Source of the DNA: Nonomuraea helvata
GTDB lineage: Bacteria > Actinomycetota > Actinomycetes > Streptosporangiales > Streptosporangiaceae
Direction of reading: 5' to 3'
DNA length: 64,000 nt
Assembly (NCBI RefSeq): GCF_039535785.1
Contig: NZ_BAAAXV010000009.1
Span: forward strand, 682,001 to 746,000
Under the pieces are notes generated by a model. The model saw only the letters and a program-made list of their open reading frames with translations, ran no database searches and was not told where the DNA came from. Below, in pieces: positions 1 to 9,318 of this stretch. The position numbers and the translations under genes are program-made. Numbering within the stretch: the first letter of the stretch is position 1; each line of letters opens with the position of its first letter.

Positions 1-265
1 CCTCGCGGGCTGCCTCGGCACGGTCACCGGTCGCGAAGACCAGGACCCGGGCGGTCTTGCCGGTGCCGTGCGGGAGGTTGACCGTGCCGCGCACGATCTG
101 GTCGGCCTTGCGAGGGTCGACGCCCAGCCGCAGCGCGACCTCCACGGTGGCGTCGAACTTGGTGGTCGACGTCTCCTTGGCCAGCTTCGCGGCCTCGACG
201 GGCGAGTAGAGCTTGTCGCGGTCGACCTTGGCGGCCGCGTCCTTGTGCGCCTTGCTGCGCTTCAT
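1..265 (-). CDS. rplA: 50S ribosomal protein L1 (partial, N-terminal part)
   Basis: This is the N-terminal 88 codons of ribosomal protein L1, a component of the large-subunit stalk base; the rest lies beyond the left edge. The start [20 protein letters not shown] and the stretch [20 protein letters not shown] are typical of bacterial L1. It follows rplK by 63 bases in the same direction, as in the usual L11 operon. In many bacteria L1 represses this operon by binding its mRNA, but I did not identify that site. The ATG start is unambiguous. Confidence 0.97.
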   Translation of the reverse strand, partial: MKRSKAHKDAAAKVDRDKLYSPVEAAKLAKETSTTKFDATVEVALRLGVDPRKADQIVRGTVNLPHGTGKTARVLVFATGDRAEAARE

Positions 266-328
266 GCTTTTGACTCCTGAGTGGTACGGCGAGCCCGTGC
301 GAAGGGCCCTCCCACGGTTGCGAAGAAC

Positions 329-760
329 TTAGTCGGCGACGGTGATGCCCATCGACCGGGCGGTGCCGGCGATGATCTTCTCGGCCGCCTCGATGTCGTT
401 GGCGTTGAGGTCGGGCATCTTCGTCTCGGCGATGCTGCGCAGCTGCTCGCGGCTGAGCTTGCCCACCTTGTCGCGGTGCGGGACCGCGCTGCCCTTGTCG
501 AGACCGAGGGCCTTCTTGATCAGCTCCGGCGCCGGCGGCGTCTTCGTGATGAAGGTGAAGCTGCGGTCCTCGAAAATGGTGATCTCAACGGGGATGATGT
601 TGCCCCGCTGGGACTCCGTCGCAGCGTTGTACTGCTTGACGAAGTCCATGATGTTGACGCCGTGGGGACCGAGCGCGGTACCCACCGGCGGCGCCGGGGT
701 GGCCTGGCCAGCGGGGAGCTGGACCTTCACCAACGCGGCGATCTTCTTCTTCGGAGGCAT
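329..760 (-). CDS. rplK: 50S ribosomal protein L11
   Basis: L11 (143 aa, the normal length) forms the stalk base with 23S rRNA and contacts elongation factors. The start [20 protein letters not shown], the motif [14 protein letters not shown] and the C-terminal [12 protein letters not shown] are diagnostic. The ATG at 760 was chosen because it matches family N-termini and is preceded by GGAGAAGG two bases upstream; a longer in-frame extension to 841 has no family support. It lies between nusG and rplA in one transcription unit. Confidence 0.98.
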   Translation of the reverse strand: MPPKKKIAALVKVQLPAGQATPAPPVGTALGPHGVNIMDFVKQYNAATESQRGNIIPVEITIFEDRSFTFITKTPPAPELIKKALGLDKGSAVPHRDKVGKLSREQLRSIAETKMPDLNANDIEAAEKIIAGTARSMGITVAD

Positions 761-886
761 TTGTCCTTCTCCGGGTCCTGATTGCGATGCCTGTCGGGGG
801 CGCGGATTGCGGCCCTGACATGTCGGAGGCCGCCCAGCCAAGAAGCGACAGGCGGCCGACCGAACGTCTAAGTGTATGTGATCGTC

Positions 887-1651
887 TTAGATCTTCGAGA
901 CCTGGTTGAACGAGAGCTCGACCGGAGTCTCGCGACCGAAGATCGAGACGAGCACCTTGAGCTTCTGCGACTCGGGGCTGATCTCGCTCACCGAGGCGGG
1001 CAGCGTCGCGAACGGGCCGTCCATGACCGTGACGGACTCGCCGATCTCGAACTCGACCGCCGGGCCCGTGGCCGTCTTGGCCGCGGCCTTCTTGGTCTCC
1101 TCGGTCGGCTCGGGCGCCAGCAGCTTGGCGACCTCGTCGAGGCTGAGCGGGCTCGGCTTGTTGGACAGGCCGACGAAGCCGGTCACACCGGGCGTGTTAC
1201 GCACGGCGGCCCAGGACTCGTCGGTGAGCTCCATGCGCACCAGCACGTAGCCGGGCAGCACACGCTCCTTGACCGGCACCTTCTTGCCGCTCTTGAACTC
1301 CTGGACGGTGTGCGTCGGCACCTCGACCTGGTAGATGTAGTCCTCCATGTTGAGCGAGACGTTGCGGCTCTCGATGTTGGACTTCACGCGGTTCTCGTAA
1401 CCGGCGTAGGAGTGAATGACGTACCACTCGCCGGGAAGGCCGCGCAGCGAGCTCTTGAACTCCTCGACGGGGTCGACGTCGGGAAGGACCTCACCGTCTT
1501 CGACGGCGGAAGCCTCGGCGTCGGCTGCCTCGTCGCTCTCCGCGACCTCGGCCTCCTGAAGCGCCGACTCGGCGGCCTCCTCAGCGGCCTCTTCCAGCTC
1601 GTCGCCCCACTCCTCGCGGGACTCGTCCGCCGGAACTGAAGGATCGGACAC
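887..1651 (-). CDS. nusG: Transcription termination/antitermination factor NusG
   Basis: NusG (254 aa) binds RNA polymerase and links transcription with Rho and translation. The acidic, Glu/Ala-rich N-terminal extension of about 85 residues is common in actinomycete NusG. The NGN domain follows ([37 protein letters not shown]), then a KOW domain near the C-terminus ([13 protein letters not shown]). The GTG at 1651 has GAGGAAG seven bases upstream and is preferred to an in-frame start further upstream at 1720. It sits between secE and rplK, as in most bacteria. Confidence 0.97.
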   Translation of the reverse strand: MSDPSVPADESREEWGDELEEAAEEAAESALQEAEVAESDEAADAEASAVEDGEVLPDVDPVEEFKSSLRGLPGEWYVIHSYAGYENRVKSNIESRNVSLNMEDYIYQVEVPTHTVQEFKSGKKVPVKERVLPGYVLVRMELTDESWAAVRNTPGVTGFVGLSNKPSPLSLDEVAKLLAPEPTEETKKAAAKTATGPAVEFEIGESVTVMDGPFATLPASVSEISPESQKLKVLVSIFGRETPVELSFNQVSKI

Positions 1652-1735
1652 GGTGACTCTTCCTCTTTCGTCTCTTCGCGATTCGGCTCGTACCGAAATG
1701 GCGACCCCCTCAAGCGACACCGGCTGACGGCTGGA

Positions 1736-1981
1736 TCAGCCGCCGCCGAAGACCTTGAGGATCACCCATCCCAGAGCGGTGTCAAACCCGTACACGATCC
1801 CGACCATGATCAGAACGAATACCAGGACGACCGTGGTATAGGTGATGAGGTCCTTGCGTGTCGGCCAGATGACCTTGCGAAGCTCGTTGACGACCTGCCG
1901 GTAGAAAAGGGCAGGTGAAGTGCGTGTCTTCTTCTCGCCACTCGGCTTGCCTGCGGTCTCGCCGCGCGTGTCGATCGCCAC
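1736..1981 (-). CDS. secE: Preprotein translocase subunit SecE
   Basis: SecE (81 aa) is the small clamp subunit of the SecYEG channel. It has a hydrophilic N-terminus, the conserved amphipathic motif [16 protein letters not shown], and one C-terminal membrane helix ([16 protein letters not shown]). The GTG at 1981 has GTGAGGA just upstream and gives the usual length. The open frame extends up into the tRNA gene, but that extension cannot be coding. The gene is cotranscribed with nusG 84 bases downstream. Confidence 0.96.
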   Translation of the reverse strand: MAIDTRGETAGKPSGEKKTRTSPALFYRQVVNELRKVIWPTRKDLITYTTVVLVFVLIMVGIVYGFDTALGWVILKVFGGG

Positions 1982-2060
1982 AGTCCTCACCCGAAATCTG
2001 TCGTATCCAACGCAGTTTTGCGGCGCGCTTACACGCCCATTATTGCGCGGACCGCACTCG

Positions 2061-2133
2061 CAGGGCACGAGGGACTCGAACCCCCAACCGCCGGTTTTGG
2101 AGACCGGTGCGCTACCAATTGCGCCAGTGCCCT
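2061..2133 (-). tRNA. trnW: tRNA-Trp (anticodon CCA)
   Basis: A 73-nt cloverleaf reads on the minus strand. The acceptor stem is AGGGCAC paired with GTGCCCT, the anticodon loop is TCTCCAAAA with anticodon CCA, the T-arm contains GGTTCGAGTCC, and the discriminator base is G. The 3' CCA tail is not encoded. It lies directly upstream of secE in the same direction; a tRNA-Trp at this place is typical of actinomycetes. Confidence 0.97.
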
Positions 2134-2304
2134 ATGTCGTTAGACCAGACTACCCTGATCGACCCACTGCCCGGACCGAACCGCTCACCGACATGCGGTG
2201 CGGAAGGACCAGCCGAAAGCATACGGGGGATTGCCCGGCACGTCGAACCGAATACCGATCGCCCAGGTCACGACCGCGCAACGGTCGCGTGGGAGCATGG
2301 ACGC

Positions 2305-3513
2305 ATGTCCACCCGACCTCGTATCTCCGCAAGAATCTCCGCGATTTCCGAGTCCGCCACGCTCGCCGTGGACGCCAAGGCCAAGGCGATGAAGGCGGCG
2401 GGCCGTCCCGTCATCGGCTTCGGCGCGGGCGAGCCCGACTTCCCGACGCCCGGCTACATCGTCGAGGCGGCGATCCAGGCGGCGCGCGAGCCCCGCTTCC
2501 ACAAGTACACGCCGGCGGGCGGCCTGCCCGAGCTCAAGCAGGCCATCGCCGACAAGACGCGGCGCGACTCCGGGTACGCGGTCGAGGCGTCGCAGGTGCT
2601 GGTCACCAACGGCGGCAAGCAGGCGGTCTACGAGGTGTTCGCGACGCTGCTCGACCCGGGCGACGAGGTCCTGGTCGTGGCCCCGTACTGGACCACCTAC
2701 CCCGAGGCGATCAAGCTGGCCGGCGGCGTGCAGGTCGACGTCGTGGCCGACGAGTCCACCGGCTACCTGGCGAGCGTCGAGCAGCTCGAGGCCGCGCGCA
2801 CCGAGCGCACGAAGGTCCTGCTGTTCGTCTCGCCGTCCAACCCGACGGGGGCCGTCTACTCCCGCGAGGAGACGGAGGCGATCGGCCGCTGGGCCGCCGA
2901 GCACGGCCTGTGGGTGGTCACCGACGAGATCTACGAGCACCTCGTGTACGGCGGCGCCGAGTTCACCAGCATCGCCACGGCCGTCCCCGAGCTGGGCGAC
3001 CGGGTCGTGATCCTCAACGGCGTGGCCAAGACGTACGCGATGACCGGCTGGCGCGTGGGCTGGCTGATCGGCCCGTCCGACGTGGTCAAGGCCGCCACCA
3101 ACCTGCAGTCCCACGCCACCTCCAACGTCTCGAACGTCTCCCAGATGGCCGCGCTGGCCGCCGTGTCCGGCGACCTGTCGGCGGTGGCGGAGATGCGTGC
3201 GGCGTTCGACCGGCGCCGCCAGACGATCGTCAAGATGCTCAACGAGATCCCGGGCGTGTTCTGCCCGGAGCCGAAGGGGGCGTTCTACGCGTATCCCTCG
3301 GTGAAGGAGCTGATCGGCAAGGAGCTGCGCGGCAAGCGGCCGCAGTCGTCGGGCGAGCTGGCCGAGCTGATCCTCGAGGAGGCCGAGGTGGCGGTGGTGC
3401 CGGGCGAGGCGTTCGGCACGCCTGGTTACTTCCGGCTGTCGTACGCGCTGGGCGACGACGACCTGGTCGAGGGCGTCAGCCGCATGGGCAAGCTGCTGTC
3501 GGAGGCCCGCTGA
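2305..3513 (+). CDS. aspC: Pyridoxal-phosphate aspartate aminotransferase
   Basis: This is a 402-aa class I aminotransferase that probably interconverts aspartate/2-oxoglutarate and oxaloacetate/glutamate. Visible features are the cofactor Lys242 ([16 protein letters not shown]), Asn179 in SPSNPTG, Asp207 and Tyr210 in [10 protein letters not shown], and the substrate motif GAGEPDF near residue 41. The ATG at 2305 has GGGAG upstream and matches relatives; upstream in-frame codons run back through the tRNA region. It points away from secE, with the tRNA promoter region between them. Closely related aminotransferases for other amino acids cannot be excluded from sequence alone. Confidence 0.92.
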   Translation: MSTRPRISARISAISESATLAVDAKAKAMKAAGRPVIGFGAGEPDFPTPGYIVEAAIQAAREPRFHKYTPAGGLPELKQAIADKTRRDSGYAVEASQVLVTNGGKQAVYEVFATLLDPGDEVLVVAPYWTTYPEAIKLAGGVQVDVVADESTGYLASVEQLEAARTERTKVLLFVSPSNPTGAVYSREETEAIGRWAAEHGLWVVTDEIYEHLVYGGAEFTSIATAVPELGDRVVILNGVAKTYAMTGWRVGWLIGPSDVVKAATNLQSHATSNVSNVSQMAALAAVSGDLSAVAEMRAAFDRRRQTIVKMLNEIPGVFCPEPKGAFYAYPSVKELIGKELRGKRPQSSGELAELILEEAEVAVVPGEAFGTPGYFRLSYALGDDDLVEGVSRMGKLLSEAR

Positions 3514-3528
3514 GATCCGCGGCGGCCG

Positions 3529-4035
3529 TCAGGGCGCGGGGCTGAGTGCGACCCTGGCGGCGATCCGCCGGATCTCGCCGACCAGCCCGGGCGTCGCGCC
3601 GATGTAGACCGCGGTGCCCGGCCGCTCCAGCCACATGAAGTTACGCAGGCCGGTACGCGTGTTCCAGCGCAGTGCCGGCCTGCCCTTGTACGCCGTCAGC
3701 GTCGACCTGGCGACCAGCGTGGCGAACTGCTCGGCCGTCCGCACCCCGCAGACGACGCCGACGTACAGCTCCTCGTCGTTCTCCCGCCAGATCAGGCCGC
3801 TGACCTCGAACCGCCTGGTGAGCGACTCCAGCCGGGCGAACGAGCCCCTCCTGGTCAGCCCCTCCCGCATCGCCGGCAGCCGCACGTCGGTCGGCCCGCA
3901 GGCCAGCGTGCGACCCTCGTGCGGTACGGGCGTGGGCGGCGGCATGGCGTGGGACTCGGGCTCGGACACGGGCGTGTCGCCACTGCCACACCCCGCCAGC
4001 GCGAACACGAGGAGCACCGCTGCCAGACGCCGCAT
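3529..4035 (-). CDS. Small lipoprotein of unknown function
   Basis: This 168-aa protein begins with a clear lipoprotein signal (MRRLAAVLLVFALAGCGSG; lipobox LAGC with Cys16), so it should be anchored outside the membrane. A Pro-rich linker follows. The C-terminal half has the pattern GRPALRW, then FMWLERPGTAVYIG, then GEIRRIAARV, resembling the C-terminal segments of the next two upstream genes. I do not recognise the function. It is 32 bases downstream of the membrane protein gene ending at 4068 and probably belongs to the same transcription unit as the ECF sigma gene at 6023. Confidence 0.8.
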   Translation of the reverse strand: MRRLAAVLLVFALAGCGSGDTPVSEPESHAMPPPTPVPHEGRTLACGPTDVRLPAMREGLTRRGSFARLESLTRRFEVSGLIWRENDEELYVGVVCGVRTAEQFATLVARSTLTAYKGRPALRWNTRTGLRNFMWLERPGTAVYIGATPGLVGEIRRIAARVALSPAP

Positions 4036-4067
4036 CGGACCCCCCCAAGAAACGCACGGAAAGGCTC

Positions 4068-4598
4068 CTAGTCTCCTACAGGACCTTTGGCGGAAGCGGC
4101 AATCGCGACCAGTTCGCGGCCGAGCGGCTCGCTGACCCGGACCAACGCGCCGGTGCCCGCGCGTTCCAGCCAGACGATCAAAAGGCCGCCTCCCGGATAT
4201 CTGCCCGCCACGGCGGGCCTGCCGCGCACGATGGTGGCGCGGGCGTCCGCGACCTGCCTGCGGTAACTCGCCCAGTCGGGGGCGGGCTCGATCCTGGCCT
4301 CCACGAACCGGTCGCCCGAGCCGAACCTGGCCCACGCCCCCGCCGCCCCGATCGCTCCCCCGCCGCTGCGCGCCAGCCCGGCGGGCAGGTAGGTGAGCCA
4401 GAAATCGTGGGAGACGACCGCGAGGCCGGCCTCCGGCGGGGTCCGTACGGGGACGGCGGCGGCCACGGCGGCGGGCCGTGGGCGCCCGAAGCCCGAGGAG
4501 AAGAGCAGGTAGATGATGCCGGCCGCCACCCCGAACGCCAGCGCCGCGAGCACCGCACGCCGGCCCTCCCCGATGCGGCCGGGATCCTCAGGGATCAT
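4068..4598 (-). CDS. Single-pass membrane protein of unknown function
   Basis: This 176-aa protein has a short cytoplasmic N-terminus, one membrane helix (about residues 16-35, VLAALAFGVAAGIIYLLFSS) and an extracytoplasmic domain. The domain ends with GRPAVAGRYPGG, LLIVWLERAGTGALVRV and RELVAIAASA, a pattern shared with the neighbouring lipoprotein. That suggests duplicated DUF4367-like sensor domains of the kind found in anti-sigma-associated proteins. It lies between the PASTA-containing protein gene and the lipoprotein gene, all in one direction. Confidence 0.78.
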   Translation of the reverse strand: MIPEDPGRIGEGRRAVLAALAFGVAAGIIYLLFSSGFGRPRPAAVAAAVPVRTPPEAGLAVVSHDFWLTYLPAGLARSGGGAIGAAGAWARFGSGDRFVEARIEPAPDWASYRRQVADARATIVRGRPAVAGRYPGGGLLIVWLERAGTGALVRVSEPLGRELVAIAASAKGPVGD

Positions 4599-4641
4599 GC
4601 CTGGTTGATCCCCCGTTCGGCCCCGTCCGTACCGCCAGGGT

Positions 4642-5526
4642 TCAGTTGATCGCCCGGATGCCTCTCGCGATCTTCTTCAGCTCGGAATGGTTGCCGACCG
4701 CCATCTCGTAGTCGGGGCTGACGGTCAGTCTGACGGCCAGGCCGTCGCGGAGCTTCCAGGCCATCGTGAGCGTGCTCTTGTCGGTGAAGAACGGTTCGAC
4801 CTCGCCTGCCTCGCTGAGGTTGGCCAGCCACGCCTTCTTGCCGTTGACGTCCACGATCTCCGCCCCCTTTGGGACATCGATGTAGCGCCCCTTGGCGGCC
4901 TCACCCTCGAACACGGTCACTTGGACCCAGAACAACCGCTCGTCGGTGGCCGACTTGTCGAAGCTCGTCGCGTAGCTGTGCACGCCGAACCCGTCCTTGC
5001 CCGACCACCTGCCCCATTTGAATCCATCCGGCAGATAGCTCAGGCGGATGCCGCCGAACTCCCGCCCGTCGCCCAGGTCGCCCAGGTCTCGCAGCGGCGG
5101 ATCGACACGGATCTCGACGTGGGTGCGGGGAGCGACCTTCTCCCCCATCCCCGGGCTCTGACTGTTCACCAGGCCGTTCCGCAATTCGATGCTGGGGGCG
5201 TCGACCGCCAACCCGGCGTCGCGGAGTTCCATCACCGCCTCGGCGGCGCGCTTGCCCGTCACCCTCGGAACGGTGACGCCGCCGGTCTCCGCCACGGAGC
5301 GGTCCCGGCCGCCGGCGGTGTTCGCGGTGCCCGCGAGCTCGGCAGAGTTCAGCGTCACCGGCACGGCCACCGCCAGCGCCGCCGTGACGAGCGCGGCGCC
5401 CGCCACGCGGGACCGGACCACGCGGGAGCGGTGCCGGCGCCGTACGGACCGGCCCAGGTCCGGCGGGGCCTGTACGTCGGCGACGTGCGCCTCCATGGCG
5501 TCCGCGAGGTCTTCTTCGATCATCAT
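4642..5526 (-). CDS. Membrane-anchored PASTA-domain protein, probable partner of the upstream ECF sigma factor
   Basis: This 294-aa protein has a cytoplasmic N-terminus (about 35 residues, acidic then Arg-rich), one membrane helix at about 41-58 and an extracytoplasmic part. A PASTA-like segment (about 84-146; VTVPRVTGKRAAEAVMELRD to HVEIRVDPPL) suggests binding of cell-wall fragments. The C-terminal domain ends with GKKAWLANL, LTMAWKLRDGLAVRLTV and ELKKIARGIR. Its start overlaps the sigma-factor stop as ATGA, so it is translationally coupled and may act as an anti-sigma or sensor protein. No classical zinc anti-sigma motif is visible. Confidence 0.82.
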   Translation of the reverse strand: MMIEEDLADAMEAHVADVQAPPDLGRSVRRRHRSRVVRSRVAGAALVTAALAVAVPVTLNSAELAGTANTAGGRDRSVAETGGVTVPRVTGKRAAEAVMELRDAGLAVDAPSIELRNGLVNSQSPGMGEKVAPRTHVEIRVDPPLRDLGDLGDGREFGGIRLSYLPDGFKWGRWSGKDGFGVHSYATSFDKSATDERLFWVQVTVFEGEAAKGRYIDVPKGAEIVDVNGKKAWLANLSEAGEVEPFFTDKSTLTMAWKLRDGLAVRLTVSPDYEMAVGNHSELKKIARGIRAIN

Positions 5527-6023
5527 CCGATCACTTCCTTGGCGAGATTCAGGTTTTCGCGGATCCTGGCGAGCCCCCGTGCCGCCTGGCTCTTCACGGT
5601 CCCGGCCGAGCAGCCGAGCAGGGCCGCGGTGCTCTCCTCGCTCTGGTCCTCCCAGTAGCGCAGGACGAGAACGGCCCGCATGCGGGGCGGCAGCCTGCGC
5701 AGCTCCTGGATGAGCGTGTCGCGCAGGTCGAGGTCGGGAGAGTCGGCGGCGGTCTCCGGCGGGCGGGCGAAGGTGATCTCCTGGACGATCTTTCGCCGCC
5801 GCGCCTTGCTGATCGCCGCGTTGATGACGATCTTTCTCGCGTACGCCTCGGGGTTGTCGCCCCTGATCCGCGGCCAGTGCCGGTAGACCTTCTCCAGCGC
5901 GTGCTGGACCAGGTCCTCGGCGTCGTGCCTCGTCGCCCCGCAGACCAGGATCGCGGTACGCAGCAGCGACGTGCTCCGAGCGGCGAGGAACTCGTCGAAC
6001 GCCGCTTCGTCGTCATCTGTCAT
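5523..6023 (-). CDS. ECF sigma factor, SigE-family type
   Basis: This 166-aa sigma-70 family protein has region 2 (ILVCGATRHDAEDLVQHALE, then YRHWPRI and AYARKIVINAA) and region 4 (LPPRMRAVLVLRYWEDQS, then LLGCSAGTVKSQAARGLARI). It should direct RNA polymerase to a small regulon, possibly including this unit. The ATG at 6023 starts MTDDDEAAFDEF, as in relatives, with GGGGA nine bases upstream. The downstream PASTA protein gene overlaps it by four bases. Confidence 0.92.
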   Translation of the reverse strand: MTDDDEAAFDEFLAARSTSLLRTAILVCGATRHDAEDLVQHALEKVYRHWPRIRGDNPEAYARKIVINAAISKARRRKIVQEITFARPPETAADSPDLDLRDTLIQELRRLPPRMRAVLVLRYWEDQSEESTAALLGCSAGTVKSQAARGLARIRENLNLAKEVIG

Positions 6024-6086
6024 GAGTGAGGGTCCCCTTTCGCCCTCCCCAACGCGCGAGTCCCGCCCGAGGTTGAGTGGCAAGAT

Positions 6087-7115
6087 ATGCAGATGGCAAG
6101 GCCCCTGATCGCGCTACCCAAGGCCCACCTTCACCTGCACTTCACCGGATCGATGCGGCATTCCACGCTGATCGAGCTGGCCAGGGACCAGGGGCTGCAC
6201 CTGCCCGACGCGCTGGAGCAGGACTGGCCGCCCAAGTTGCGGGCCACCGACGAGCGCGGGTGGTTCAGGTTCCAGCGGCTGTACGACATCGCCAGGTCCG
6301 TGCTGACCCGGCCCGAGCACGTCTACCGGCTGCTGCGTGAGACGGCCGAGGACGAGGCGGCGGCCGGGTCGCGGTGGCTGGAGATCCAGGTGGACCCGTC
6401 GGGGTACGCGCAGCGCTTCGGCGGCCTGACGGCCACGCTGGAGCTGACGCTGGACGCGGCGCGCCAGGCCGCCGAGCACGCGGGGATCGGGATCGCGGTG
6501 GTCGTGGCGGCCAACAGGACCCGCCATCCGCTCGACGCCAACACCCTGGCCAGGCTCGCCACCCAGTACGTCGGCCAGGGCGTGGTGGGGTTCGGGCTCT
6601 CCAACGACGAGCGGCGGGGCGCGGCCAGGGACTTCGAGCGGGCGTTCAGGATCGCCAAGCGCGGCGGGCTGCTGGCCGTGCCGCACGGCGGCGAGCTGAT
6701 GGGGCCGCGGAGCGTGGCGCAGTGCGTGGACGACCTGGGAGCCGACCGCGTCGGGCACGGCGTGCGGGCGGCGGAGGACGAGCGGCTGATGGAGCGGCTG
6801 GCCGACCGGCAGATCTGCTGCGAGGTCTGCCCCACCTCCAACGTCGGGCTGGGAGTGGCCGAGGAGCCCGCCGGCGTGCCGGTGCGGCGGCTGTTCGACG
6901 CGGGGGTGCCGCTCGCTCTGGGGTCCGACGACCCGCTGCTCTTCGGCGCGCGGCTGTTGCGGCAGTACGAGCTGGCTCGCGAGGTTTACGGCTTCAGCGA
7001 CGCGGAGCTGGCCGAGCTGGCCCGCCAGTCCATCCGGTCGTCCGCGGCCCCCGATCCGGTACGCAAGGAGCTGCTCAAGGGCGTGGACGACTGGCTGACG
7101 GGCTCACTGGAGTGA
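6087..7115 (+). CDS. add: Adenosine deaminase family enzyme
   Basis: This is a 342-aa metal-dependent deaminase. Zinc ligands are visible as His16/His18 in HLHLHFTGS, a His in DRVGHGVRA and the Asp in LGSDDP; the catalytic Glu is in PHGGELMGP. It probably deaminates adenosine or a related nucleoside. Because actinomycetes often make menaquinone through futalosine, aminodeoxyfutalosine is an alternative substrate, and this subfamily (HFTGSM instead of the usual HLDG) leaves that open. The start may be ATG 6087 or ATG 6093. The 3' end overlaps the convergent gene by 12 bases. Confidence 0.88.
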   Translation: MQMARPLIALPKAHLHLHFTGSMRHSTLIELARDQGLHLPDALEQDWPPKLRATDERGWFRFQRLYDIARSVLTRPEHVYRLLRETAEDEAAAGSRWLEIQVDPSGYAQRFGGLTATLELTLDAARQAAEHAGIGIAVVVAANRTRHPLDANTLARLATQYVGQGVVGFGLSNDERRGAARDFERAFRIAKRGGLLAVPHGGELMGPRSVAQCVDDLGADRVGHGVRAAEDERLMERLADRQICCEVCPTSNVGLGVAEEPAGVPVRRLFDAGVPLALGSDDPLLFGARLLRQYELAREVYGFSDAELAELARQSIRSSAAPDPVRKELLKGVDDWLTGSLE

Positions 7116-7922
7116 CGTGGCGACGCGGACGGCCTCCTCCTTGGTCCTGAGGCCCTCCAGGCGGTAGTTCACCGCGTCCTGCTGCCAGATGAGGGTGGGT
7201 CCGGCCTGGCGCAGGGGGACCTCGGTGCCGTCCTGGCGCACGATGTAGCCGAGAGGGTGCTTTCCTGGGATCCACCAGGCCTCGTGCAGGCCGACCCTGG
7301 CGTAGTCGGGCCACGGCGGGCCGAGCTTCTTGAAGATCACCGGGTCCAGGCTGCCGTCGAACTGGTCGAGCCGGACGCCGTCCGGCCAGAACATCGACAC
7401 CACCCTGCCGTTGTCGGCGACCGTGACACTCTTCGGGTCGCCGAGTGCCTTCACCGTCTTGACCTGGAACTTCACCTGGCCGCTGACCTTGTCCGGCTGC
7501 ACGGTGTGCTCGCCCGGCATGGGCGCCGTGGTGGTGACCGGCGGCGGGGTGGTCTCGCCTACCCGGAGCTCGATCCCGGCGAAACGCAGGATCCGCACCA
7601 CGGCCGCCCTGCCCTGGGGAGTGGCCGCCGTGATGGCGATGACCACGAGGACGACGGCCGTGACGATCTTCCACCTCGCCCGCCGGCCACGTCCCGCCGG
7701 TGGCCGCCGCCCGTCGTCCCGCCGCCCCGGCGCCCGGGGATGCGGTCGGACGGAGGCGTCGAAGGGACCATGCGCTGGATCGGGGGTGTCGTGGGCCTCC
7801 GCCTCGAGGCGGGCGCGGACGGCGGAGGCGACGTCGGCAGGCGGTGGGGTGGGGACGTCCAGGAGGTCCCCGAGCGCCAGGAGTTCGGCCTCCAGGTCGT
7901 CGAAAGGCTCACGCGAGTTCAT
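7104..7922 (-). CDS. Membrane-anchored protein coupled to an ECF sigma gene, probable anti-sigma or sensor
   Basis: This 272-aa protein has an acidic N-terminal region (about 30 residues, DDLEAELLALGDLLDV), an Arg-rich linker, one membrane helix (about 84-105, WKIVTAVVLVVIAITAATPQ) and an extracytoplasmic domain. The domain ends with GTEVPLRQAGPTLIWQQD, YRLEGL and EEAVRVATSL, the pattern of DUF4367-like domains. Its start lies 14 bases inside the upstream sigma gene, so the two are coupled. It probably controls that sigma factor; no HxxxCxxC zinc motif is present. Confidence 0.82.
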   Translation of the reverse strand: MNSREPFDDLEAELLALGDLLDVPTPPPADVASAVRARLEAEAHDTPDPAHGPFDASVRPHPRAPGRRDDGRRPPAGRGRRARWKIVTAVVLVVIAITAATPQGRAAVVRILRFAGIELRVGETTPPPVTTTAPMPGEHTVQPDKVSGQVKFQVKTVKALGDPKSVTVADNGRVVSMFWPDGVRLDQFDGSLDPVIFKKLGPPWPDYARVGLHEAWWIPGKHPLGYIVRQDGTEVPLRQAGPTLIWQQDAVNYRLEGLRTKEEAVRVATSLQ

Positions 7923-8448
7923 TGCCCACCTCCTCCCTCAGCCGGGCCAGCCCCCGATGCGTACTGGACTTGACGGTGCCGACGGGCCAGTCGAGCACCT
8001 GCGCCGTCTCCGCCTCGCTCAGCTGTAAGAAGTACCGGCACACGACGGCCTGGCGTTCCCGATCCGGCAGCCGCCGTACCGCCTCCAGCAGGCGGGAGCG
8101 CCGGTCGGTGGCTACCGCCGCGCCCTCCGGGTCGTCGGGGGCGGCCACGGAGGCCGTGGCGCCCAGCCGCAGCGTCAGCTCGGAGCGGCGGCCCCGCGAC
8201 CGGGTCAGGTTGTGGGTCTCGTTGGCCACGATCCGCAGCAGCCACGGGCGGAAGGGCGCGTCCCTGCGGAAACTCGCCAGGTGCCGGAACGCCTTGACGA
8301 ACGCCTCCTGCACGACGTCCTCGGCTTCGTCCCCCGCCCCGAGCATGGAAGCGGTACGGTGGGCGAGCGCGCTGTAGCGGGCGACCAGCGCCTCATAGGC
8401 GGCCAGGTCACCGGCGAGCGAGCGCTCGATCGCCTCGTCGTCGTTCAT
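7909..8448 (-). CDS. ECF sigma factor (RpoE-like)
   Basis: This 179-aa sigma factor has region 2 (YEALVARYSALAHRTAS, DEAEDVVQEAFVKAFRHL, RPWLLRIVANETHN) and region 4 (LPDRERQAVVCRYFLQLS, VLDWPVGTVKSSTHRGLARL). It is the second ECF sigma gene within 3 kb and is followed by a single-pass membrane protein gene overlapping by 14 bases. Transcription diverges from the methyltransferase gene at 8575 across 126 bases. Confidence 0.93.
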   Translation of the reverse strand: MNDDEAIERSLAGDLAAYEALVARYSALAHRTASMLGAGDEAEDVVQEAFVKAFRHLASFRRDAPFRPWLLRIVANETHNLTRSRGRRSELTLRLGATASVAAPDDPEGAAVATDRRSRLLEAVRRLPDRERQAVVCRYFLQLSEAETAQVLDWPVGTVKSSTHRGLARLREEVGNELA

Positions 8449-8574
8449 GACGAGTCAGATTTCACCCCATCCGAGGGGCCTCGCGGAAGGGTCTTTCACG
8501 CATCAGGTGACCCTCACCGGTGATCGGGGCATTAGACTCGGGCAATCCATGAGCCCCCTTGAAGGAACTGGACA

Positions 8575-9318
8575 ATGTCTTCTGGGTATGACCGTGTAGT
8601 ACAACCGGCCGCCGGTGACGAGGCCTTGGAGAACCACCTGGGTGGCGACGAGGCCAAGAACTATCGGCAGTACGAGTTCGACATGGTCGCCCCGCATGTC
8701 GGCCGTTCGATGCTGGAGATCGGCTCGGGCCTCGGCCACTTCGCGGAGCAGTTCCTGCCGCGCCTCGACAGACTCGTCGTGAGCGACTTCGACCCCTACT
8801 GCGTCGAGCAGCTGGGCAAGCGCTTCGCGGACCGCGACGACATCAGCGTCCTGCAGTTCGGCCTGCCCACCGACATCCCGCTCGAGGACAAGGTCGACAC
8901 CGTCGTCATGATGAACGTCCTGGAGCACATCGAGGACGACGCCGAGGCGCTGCGCTCGCTGGCCCGCGTCACGCTGCCGGGCGGGCGGATCATCATCTGG
9001 GTGCCGGGCTACCCGCAGCTCTACGGAGACTTCGACCGCAAGGTCGGCCACGTCCAGCGCTACACGCCCAAGACGCTGGGTGCCACGGTCGCCAGGGCGG
9101 GCCTCGACATCGAGGTGCTCAAGCCGATCAACTTCCTGGGCGGCATCGCCTGGTGGGCGGCCGTGCGCCGGGGCGGCGTCGGCTACCCCGACCCGCGGCT
9201 GGTCAAGATCTACGACCGCACGGTGGTCCCGACGACCCGCTTCATCGAGCGGTTCATCAGGCCACCGTTCGGTCAGACCGTCTTCTGCGTGGCGCGGGTC
9301 CCGAAGCCGCTCACTTGA
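8575..9318 (+). CDS. Class I SAM-dependent methyltransferase
   Basis: This 247-aa protein has the Rossmann SAM-binding motif I (SMLEIGSGLGHFAEQFL), an acidic residue at the end of strand 2 (LVVSDFDPYCVEQL) and motif IV (VVMMNVLEHIEDDAEALRSL). The C-terminal part contains GHVQRYTPKTL, seen in methyltransferases next to polysaccharide genes, so a glycan or lipid substrate is possible but not shown. The ATG at 8575 has AAGGA upstream. Its 3' end overlaps the convergent permease gene by 8 bases. Confidence 0.85.
   Translation: MSSGYDRVVQPAAGDEALENHLGGDEAKNYRQYEFDMVAPHVGRSMLEIGSGLGHFAEQFLPRLDRLVVSDFDPYCVEQLGKRFADRDDISVLQFGLPTDIPLEDKVDTVVMMNVLEHIEDDAEALRSLARVTLPGGRIIIWVPGYPQLYGDFDRKVGHVQRYTPKTLGATVARAGLDIEVLKPINFLGGIAWWAAVRRGGVGYPDPRLVKIYDRTVVPTTRFIERFIRPPFGQTVFCVARVPKPLT

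Noticed and set aside
1920-3545. Very long overlapping frame (over 500 codons) across the tRNA and aspC
   Set aside because: It crosses the tRNA gene and gives an Arg/Gly-rich product typical of out-of-frame high-GC DNA; aspC is the real gene.
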